A DNA stretch of 64,000 nt from Branchinecta lynchi. Lineage: Eukaryota; Arthropoda; Branchiopoda; Anostraca; Branchinectidae. Below, piece by piece: positions 56,957 to 64,000 of this stretch. The notes under the pieces were generated by a model. The model worked only from the letters and a program-made list of their open reading frames with translations, was not told where the DNA came from and did not search any database. A program made the position numbers and the translations under genes. Positions within the stretch are counted from its first letter, which is position 1. The number at the start of each line of letters is the position of its first letter. The stretch covers positions 13,842,849-13,906,848 of the forward strand of contig JAKZAP010000001.1 of assembly GCA_023053575.1 (NCBI GenBank), in the 5' to 3' direction.

Positions 56957-57120
56957 GCCGTGAAATCTGTTCCTGAGTCGTACAATACTATTTCAAGAAG
57001 AATCGAAGACTTTGCAAGTGATTTTGTCATTGGGGTTGCGAATTAAGGTAACGAAAATGTTTGTACTGCAGCTTGATGAAAGCACGAAGAACATCAAAAC
57101 CAAACACAGAAACAGGCTGA
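56957..57120 (+). pseudogene. hAT transposase remnant
   Basis: The plus strand reads VPESYNTISRRIEDFASDF, then after a stop and indel FVLQLDESTKN. This resembles the S..TV.RRI.DM...I...L / F.L.LDEST stretch of ZBED5-like hAT transposases, where D of LDEST is the first catalytic acid. The rest of the gene is gone. Confidence 0.7.
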
Positions 57121-59746
57121 CTGTAAAAAAATAGTGCCGTCAATGACGTCGAGACGAGATTTGATAAAAAAAAAAAATAAAAAAAAAAAAATAGCTACAA
57201 AGCAGCCTCAGGTGTCTCATTGGTTCTGTATGTATTTCTACACTTTTAAGCCTTATCATTTGTGATAGTAAATATCGTTTTTTTTTCACGTTCTGAAAAA
57301 CTGGGTACGCAACCTTTTTGAACCTTGATTGGGGGTACGCGGCACGGAAAAGATTGGGAACCACTGATTTAAAGCATCTTCTCTTACTGGCTATCAAGTA
57401 TCGCTCGAGTCTGAGCATTTTTCGCAAACCTTTGCCCCCCCCCCCCTTCGTGTTCAAATGCCGTCCGGACCCTAAAATATGTCATCTAGGGCACATCATC
57501 TCTCTACTTTCCAAGTTTCGTTCAAATCACTCCACTCGTTTGACCCCAATGCGAGCAACAAAGTTTCCGGGACTCCCCCTACAACTCCTCACACTGTGGT
57601 CAAGTACGACTAGGACACATAGACGTTGTATCGAGACATCTCCTCTTCTCGTCCTTCAAGTCTGACTTCAATCGGAGCATATATGCAAATTTCTGGTTTC
57701 CGCTTCATCCTCCCTACCCTTGTGGGATCCGGTCCGAACCGTAAATAACAAACTAGGCCGCATAAATAGGTACTGTGCAATTGCGGCCCATTCGTTTGGT
57801 TTTCGTGTCACAAAGTTTTCAGATCCCCCCCCCCCTCCTCCAACCATTGCTGCATGTGGTTCGGAGACATGTTTTGCCTTTCTAGGTCATTAGTTCCTAT
57901 TACCCAAAAAGTCTTACTTGAATCGGACCGCTCAAATCCCTCGAAAATGGTCGGATCTATGAACATGTCAGGTCCTTTAGCCTATTTGGTTGGGGCACTA
58001 ATATGCCTGCCAATTTTTGTCGTCCTTAAACCACCTGGAAGTATCCTAACTCGCGATCAACCGAATTCTGGGAAACCTCCTCCAACTCCACCCAAAAAGC
58101 CCCGATGTACTCTAGTTCTGTCAAGAACATTTCTAGAGCTTATGCTTGTTCTTTCCACCAAATTCCATCCCGATCCCTCGATGCTAAGCGTTTCCCGAAA
58201 ATTCTGGTGCCCCCTTCTCCCACCCTATCCCCCTCCCCACACAAGCATCGGATCGGGTCCAGACTTGACGTGGAACATCTGAGACGACACCTCTTTTAAC
58301 TTGCCAAGTTTCATTCCAATCGGATCGCCCGTCCTAATACATCAGGAAGTACCGCACTCGACGGATCACCAGAATTCCAGATCCCCCCCCCCCTCCCCCA
58401 ACTTCCCCCACAGTGTCCGAATCGAGTTCGGTTGTTCATTGATGTACTTAGGACTTGTGCTTGCTCTTCGCACCACGTTTCATCCCCATCCCTCCACTCA
58501 TAGCTTTTTCCAAGACTTCCAGTTCCCCCCTCTAGCTCCCCCTAAAAGTCATCGGACCTGCTAAGGATTTTAAATGGCTCGTCTGAGGCACCAGGTTTTC
58601 CAGATATCAACTTTCATTAAGATCCGATCACCCGTTCAAAAGTTATAAATACCTCAAGATTCGGGATTCTCCCTACCTCCACGATACTCGGGTCGGTGAA
58701 GTGACTATTTCCAACTTATTGTCTGCCAAATTTCGTCGTCCTAGCTTATGTGGCAGTGTCCGAACTAGCACAACCCGAACAGACCGACCGACGGACGGAC
58801 AGAAATTGCGAGCGCCATATGGCACTTGGCCGAAGGCCAAGGGCCATAATAGAAATTGCACCTTACCATACAATCGATCAGTAAATTTGATACAAATAGC
58901 TTAAAGCTAGAATAGGCAAATATGCGATGTTATGTTAAAACGACAATACACTTTACGAGAAATGACCAGACATAAATGTTGGAATAAAACTGTCAAAGAA
59001 TTGGGCTGGGGCGGCAGCTGCGGCAAACACTGATTGCCAGTGTTCCTCTGAGGCCGACGCACGGACGATGGGAGGGGAGAGGGAATAGACGGCTCATCTG
59101 GGGACAATACATCATTGCTCCAAGTTTTTTTGAAAGGGTAGTTCTGCGGTACCAGCCCTCTCCAATTTTACAGAATATTTGAAAAATGCAGGAACAATAT
59201 ACGTATAATAAACAATATACGTCCATCGGATCTAAACCACTTGGTATCCTTGTTGTTTCACTGACCGCTATTCGACCATGGGGTATAGTCTGTGCCAGCT
59301 GGCTACTTTTCGACTTTATGAGAACTCCCCGTGTTACTTCAAACTTCTTCTTACTTCCCGTGTTACTGCCAGCTTTCCTTGCATGAAGTTATCATATGTT
59401 GTCCAGTACCTTGCCATCGGGGAGAAGATTTTCTAGGCCCTTCCATTCCTTTCTTACTTCTTTAGTTTTGATTTTCTATCTTGCGCATTCGCCTCTTTAT
59501 TGAAAGATCAGTGTTATTATATTCCTTTTCTGTTGTTTTTTTTACTGCACTATCCCTTTTCTTGTCCAGTGCGTAATAGAATGTGTCATCATCATCGTCA
59601 TCTACAGTTATTTGTATGTATATAAATAGAACTTGAACCTAACGAATTCTTATTCTAGGTGGGTTATTCTGGTCTGTTTGTCTGACCAGTTGCAGTGTTA
59701 TTCATGACACATGAGTTTGTTCCTATCCCGTTGTCCTAAATTTCAG

Positions 59747-59851
59747 AGCCGCCGACGGAAGAAAACCTGCTTCAGAACACGCTATGGCCAGAAACCCAGA
59801 AACTCTACGGACACGGTTTTGAGCTTTTCACCCTGGCGTCGAACCGAGCGG
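59747..59851 (+). CDS. ELP2: ELP2 exon (sixth seen)
   Basis: The 105-bp exon follows TAAATTTCAG and ends before GTAAGT. It begins in phase to complete a Glu codon and encodes [20 protein letters not shown], then [14 protein letters not shown], matching human [20 protein letters not shown] and GHGYEIFCVTCNSS. This is the start of the second propeller. It leaves one base for the next exon. About 300 C-terminal residues, covering the rest of the second propeller, are not in the following 4 kb and probably lie beyond the window. Confidence 0.96.
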
Positions 59852-60186
59852 GTAAGTCCATCGCTTTCTTCACGCAGTGTTGACAGCTCCTTAATTCGTC
59901 CAAAAAGTAACGCATTCCCACTACACTTTCAGAAGTCAGAATGAGCCTTCAAGTGTAAGCCTACGTTTGTGTAAAACATGGTACTAAATATGGTTTACAT
60001 AACAATTAAAAGGTCGTAACTTAAATGTTATTAATCACACTTGTCGATAACATCCAAAGTGTGTTTCTTGAAATTGCGCATCCTTGTGTTATATGGTATC
60101 AAACTTCTGATAGTGTACTTGTTAATTCGCCGATGCCGAAATCTTCCAGTAACGATTGCTGCCGCAAACCATGTTCGTTTGCCTAA
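59852..60186. other. ELP2: Start of the next ELP2 intron, nothing seen
   Basis: Begins GTAAGTCC. No repeat or gene was recognised up to the LINE at 60187. Confidence 0.6.
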
Positions 60187-60640
60187 TAATAATAATTGTA
60201 TTTGAAAAAGCCCGAGGGCCATATACAGGTACAGGCTATTAATACACAGAAACGTCAATCAACATAGAACATACAGCTAATCTACGGATAGCTTTCTATA
60301 TTCCAACGCTCTAGATACAAGCCTACAAATCTTGCTAATCGACTGGGCGGATGTACACTTCAGGATACCAGACAGTGTCGGGATATCCCCACCGAAAATC
60401 TCCCTACGGAGATCCGAAAGCTTTTGGCACCGGCTTAAAAAAATGACCAGTATCCTCATCTTCACCACCGCAAAGGGGACACGCATATTTCCCATCCGGA
60501 TTCTTCTTATTTCTATCAAAAACTTTTTTTCTATCGTGCAGTGGTAGGCAATTCGCCCTCAGTTGGATCCAGTACCTCAAATAAATCGCGGGTAGATTAA
60601 GCTTAAAATAAAATTCTGGTTCACAAACTGTTTTCACCGT
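60187..60640 (-). pseudogene. LINE C-terminal fragment, second family
   Basis: The minus strand reads YLRYWIQLRANCLPLHDRKK and YACPLCGGEDEDTGHFF. After a frameshift near 60430 it continues RCQKLSDLRREIFGGDIP and SISKICRLVSRALEYRKLS. This is the zinc-finger-like end of a LINE polyprotein. The 3' tail is (AAT)n at 60186-60196 on the plus strand. Confidence 0.75.
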
Positions 60641-60911
60641 ACTATAACATTTAAGGTATCCTATGAAGAAATATTTCGAATATGATTAGTTCAACTGTTT
60701 GGTCCAGACAGGTAAACGATACTCAGTTGTCTACTGGCTACTCTTAGCCAGTTTCCTATGACATTTCGTCACTTCTCCCATCCAGGAAATTGAAGAAAGA
60801 GAGGGTACCACGTGCTTTAGCCCTAGAAGGCAGGGAGTGGCCGAAATTAATCTTCTGAAATCCTGAAAGTCAGTAGAACCAATTGGCTTTGCAAAGTGTG
60901 AAAAGCGATTA

Positions 60912-61217
60912 TGAGCGTGTTCCATCCTACTTACCGTGGTTACTACGCATGACGTCACGAATTCTGGCTTTTTCCCGTCAAGGCTGGAACGCTTTTTCTA
61001 TTTTCCAGCAGGATCTCACGCCAGGAGCGAATCCGACCAATCACGTTACAGAGATGCGTAGTTACTACGCTTACTACGCTCCCGAGCATGGTAAGCAAAT
61101 AGTAACTATTAGTTACTATTCCGACAAGGTTGGAACGGTCAGCGTAGTAACTTTTCGTGAGGATGGAACGGAAATAGTAACTAATAGTAACTATTGTTAG
61201 AAGGGTGGAACACGCTC
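60912..61217 (-). mobile_element. MITE family A, copy A2
   Basis: Ends TGAGCGTGTTCCA and TGGAACACGCTC. The interior is an inverted relative of A1 (GACGTCACGAATTC, CCAATCACGTTACAGAGAT, GTAAGCAAATAGTAACTA). TAT flanks both sides. Confidence 0.85.
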
Positions 61218-61370
61218 TATATGTCAAAACAATGAAACCAACAACTGGGACGTAAACCGCGAAACGTCGACGCGGGGTCTCACGAATGGTTGATTATGGC
61301 ATCAAGGGGTCTGACATCTTGCACTGTACCTGCTGGACTTGTACTGACAATACCTCCAGTTCACTACATA

Positions 61371-61785
61371 AGGCGTATTCTCGCCGTTCCCCGAGGACTC
61401 CACTTGAGGAGTCCCCGCGTTTTTGTTTGTCTCGGGGACTCACTCCCCGTATACTCGCGAGTCCCCACGGACAGGGAATGCTCTGATTATCATCACCATC
61501 ATCAAAAAGGACTCCCTTGTAGATTCGGAGGGGAATCAATTTTTGCTTGTGTTGGTGCAATGTAAAATTAATTAAAAAGAATCCGAATAAACAAAGCCAA
61601 AAATAAAGTGGATCTAGACTAATGTCGTCAACTGCATATTTTTGTTTCGAACAAAATCCATTTTAGAAGCATTCCCCGTGTTCTTGTTGTTTTCCTAGGC
61701 GGACTCCACGTGAACTGACTCCCTCTATTCTCGCCGTTCCCTTCGATTCCCCGAGGAGTCCTCGGGGAACGGCGAGAATACGCCT
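61371..61785. mobile_element. MITE family G, about 30-bp terminal repeats
   Basis: AGGCGTATTCTCGCCGTTCC continuing CCGAGGACTCC at the left is exactly inverted at the right. Extra GAGTCC/GGACTC words lie inside. It has no coding capacity, and only one copy is in the window. Confidence 0.85.
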
Positions 61786-62199
61786 ATAGTGTTTTCTCTT
61801 TTCCTTTGTAGTGGTAACCATCCACCATAACCATCACTTCGAGAGGCCATGTTTTTTTCTATTTCGCGAATAATGTAGAAACGTCTGTAGAGAAGTTGTA
61901 CACTAATGTCTTTGTCAAACTTTTTGATCTGTTTAGTCCGCGACATTGAAAAAATACCAACGAACATGCAGACGTACAACAATGAGTCGAACACAGGATA
62001 AAAGAAAGATTGGTATGGAAGCAAAGACAGTACCATTTGCTTCTTTCTCTGAATACTGTAGTCAAGTCCTGCGTCTCGTACCCCTAGCACATTAGTCAGT
62101 CTGGGTTTTGACCAGTCGTGGTTTTTGGCCTGTCGCGGTTTTTGCATGGCGCGGTGTTTGTTTTAGCAATTTGACCGTTGCTATTTTTAGATCGCGTGT
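61786..62199. other. No gene seen
   Basis: An AT-rich stretch. At 62100-62192 lies a block with GTGTTTGTTTTAGCAA and TTTGACCGTTGCTATTTTT that recurs at 63185-63272, on the other side of B-b. Confidence 0.55.
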
Positions 62200-63180
62200 T
62201 TTTTTGGGATCCCAAAACGGATACCTGTGACATCGCAAAAGTTGTCCGTCTGTCTGTCCGTCAGTAAGCACGATAATTCTCGAAGGGAATGAGATATTTT
62301 GATGAAACTTGGTGTGAGGGTTCGTTAGGTCATCTGACAAGTTAAGTTCGTAGATGGGCTTTGTAGACCTACATTTAGGGGTGGGGGAGGGGGTTCAAAT
62401 TAAGGGGCAAACAAAATATTTTGAAACAGCTAATGTTATAGTCGAGTCTGGGGTAAGAAGGCATGCTCAACACGATAACCATTTTCTCGCCGGACAAATA
62501 GTTCGTCCGGAATCCGGCAAAAACCGGAAAATTTGTTAAAAGTAACATTTTTATTTGTTGTTGATTAGATGTTCGATTTAGAGGTAAGAAGACTTGCTGA
62601 ACGCTTGTGGAAAATCACTTTCTACCCGGACAGGTAGTTCGTCCGGAATCCGGCCAAAACCGGAAAATTTGTTAAAAGTAAAAGTTTTATGTGTAGTTCA
62701 TTAGAAATCCGATTTAGGGGTTAGAAGTGGTGCTGATTCCATATATGACAATAATTTCTTCCCCGGACCTATAGTTCGCCCGGAACCCGGATGGATCCGG
62801 AAAATTTGTTATAAGTTAAATTTTTATTTGAAATTGATTAGATGTTCGATATTGGGGAAAGAAGATACGCGAAATTCGTTTCTTAGCTTTTTTTTCACCG
62901 GACAAGTAGTTTCCGGAATTCAGTCGAAACCGGGAAATTGGCAGAAGTAAGGCAGAGTTTTCGTCAAAATAGATATGACTTATAGGGGTAAACACACAGG
63001 CTGAATCCATATCTGAACCTGGTTTTCACAGATTAGCTATTTGTCCTCAATCTGTTTCTGAATTTTGATCTTAAAAATGTTCAAGGAGTCTGGCGAAGAC
63101 TTGACCTGGCGAAGACAAGACCCAATTGTCTAGATCAAATATTGGATTTTTGGGATCCCATCGAAACCTTTAGTCCTGTT
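62200..63180 (+). mobile_element. Family-B element, complete copy B-b
   Basis: GGGATCCC at 62206-62213, then GTCCGTCTGTCTGTCCGTC, GATAATTCTCGAAGGGAATG and TGATGAAACTTGGTGTGAGG. Four to five monomers run from 62450 to 62960 (CGTCCGGAATCCGGC), and the far GGGATCCC is at 63152-63159 with ATCGAAACCTTTAG. Confidence 0.88.
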
Positions 63181-63597
63181 GCTTTCGCGGCTTCGTCGTG
63201 GCTTTGGCCCGGTTGTTCCTTTTGCATGGCAAGGTTTTTGTTTTTACGGTTTTGACCGTCGCTATTTTCGCCGTTTAACCCGATACCGGGAGAAGCTAGG
63301 GGCCTCTCTCTTTGTCACAATGACTCAAATTTGATCACCTAGAACTGATTATAATTCGTTACATAATGCTTCTGAGTCGAAAATTTAATAACAGCTCTGT
63401 TGAGTCCTTCACAGTTCGTCCGTCTTTTGCGGTTTACTAATGAGTCGTGTTAAATTGTGACAGATGGATTTACTTTTGAAGCTCGCACTACCGGTCGCAT
63501 TTTCCCAAAGGTTCTTTGTCTTTCTTTCGATATTTCGCGTCGGGCAGTTATGATCTGAAAGGCTAATGCTTATTCGTTCGATTTGAATAGCCTATGA
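63181..63597. other. No gene seen
   Basis: Contains the second copy of the block TTTTGACCGTCGCTATTTTC (63250). Otherwise unremarkable AT-rich sequence. Confidence 0.55.
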
Positions 63598-63973
63598 GCA
63601 GGGACCCATAAATTTCCTGTAATGACTCGCCATACAGGGGGCTTGTCAATAAGAGATTTCTGATGCGTTCTTGACCGAGCGTCAGATAGTCCGAGAAATA
63701 TCCACGGGGATAAAAATACCCGACTATCCAGATAAACAAAATTTTTCGCAGCTGTTGTGCTGAACTAGGAATATTTCTCTGTAATGGAAGAGTATCCTGG
63801 ATCTTTTGTCCTAGCTTAGGCGCCTGGTTGCATGCTGGTAATTTTATCCATCTGAGCCGATTCCACCCAAGCGGAATTTTTGGAAACTAGGTGAGACACG
63901 GGCAACATAGAAGCATAGGAAATGACAAGCCCCCTGAATGGCGACTCATTACAGGAAATGTATGGGTCCCTGC
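63598..63973. mobile_element. MITE family F, copy F2
   Basis: Ends GCAGGGACCCATAAATTTCC and its complement, with CAGGGGGCTTGTCA at the inner edges. TATGA (or CTATGAG, depending on the exact boundary) flanks both sides. The interior is inverted relative to F1. Confidence 0.88.
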
Positions 63974-64000
63974 TATGAGGGAGTTTGGCCTTCTAGTATA

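Larger units (their letters stand above)
56557..57366. mobile_element. hAT DNA transposon, internally decayed, perfect 8-bp TSD
   Basis: The right end reads inward CAGTGGTTCCCAAT, and the left end reads TAGTTGTTCCCAACC, the common hAT terminal repeat. The 8 bp ATTTAAAG directly flank both ends (56549-56556 and 57367-57374). The interior has a transposase remnant and a nested family-D piece. Confidence 0.93.
56277..58849 (-). mobile_element. Family-C element, complete copy C2
   Basis: Inverted relative to C1: it begins AACAAGAGCTACGAGCTCG and TATGGCACTTGTTACGAGTA. Monomers follow with CCCATCCCGATCCCTCGA-type words. It ends (GACC)n and a hairpin TTGGCCGAAGGCCAA in the word CCATATGGCACTTGG. A hAT element is inserted at 56557-57366. 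Confidence 0.85.
45228..59746 (+). other. ELP2: ELP2 intron, 14.5 kb, packed with repeats
   Basis: Bounded by GTAGGT and AAATTTCAG. Reading [17 protein letters not shown] across it reproduces human FQPSILT-E-PPTEDHLLQ, so no exon is missing inside. Stretches not covered by the elements listed below (52953-53862, 53976-54971, 58850-59746) contain no gene that I recognise. Confidence 0.8.

Overview
This is a repeat-dense stretch of an animal (metazoan, probably invertebrate) nuclear genome. Two conserved host genes are visible only as short exons with GT-AG introns of about 1 to 14.5 kb. Almost everything else is transposable-element DNA: LTR retrotransposons, LINE fragments, tRNA-derived SINE heads, a hAT element, MITEs and satellite-bearing elements. 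Nothing prokaryotic is present. The species cannot be named from the sequence.

Host genes. Two minus-strand exons (16107-16263 and 19336-19546) encode consecutive parts of mitochondrial ribosome recycling factor (MRRF). Six plus-strand exons between 33660 and 59851 encode a continuous central part of Elongator subunit ELP2, a WD40 protein. Splice phases agree at every junction. The first exons of ELP2, its last exons, and both ends of MRRF were not found.

Layout. 1-645: decayed LINE reverse transcriptase (minus). 806-13717: a satellite-bearing family-C element split by Ty3/Gypsy element 1 (1346-12626; 545-bp LTRs differing at one base; 4-bp target duplication). 13718-19571: MRRF exons, MITEs, a family-B element and a large foldback. 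19572-20141: LINE RNase H and C-terminus. 20142-31771: Ty3/Gypsy element 2, related to element 1, with intact gag and pol. 31772-33659: two MITEs. 33660-59851: ELP2, whose 14.5-kb intron 5 holds B and C elements, a hAT copy with a perfect 8-bp target duplication, and more MITEs. 59852-64000: LINE end, MITEs and a B element.

How the elements work. Both Gypsy elements join gag to pol through the -1 slippery heptamer TTTAAAC, followed after one codon by the gag stop. Pol carries protease, reverse transcriptase, RNase H and integrase, then a long Pro/Ser-rich tail. More than 4 kb of extra DNA lies between pol and the 3' LTR, and in element 1 it encodes a 166-aa protein I do not recognise. Element 1 has almost identical LTRs but a broken pol. 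Element 2 has diverged LTRs (roughly 3%) but intact frames. The most unusual content is two families (B and C) of non-coding elements built on one plan: palindromic end, (GTCC/GTCT)n run, a shared ATGAAACTTGG phrase, internal 130-140-bp tandem monomers, palindromic far end.
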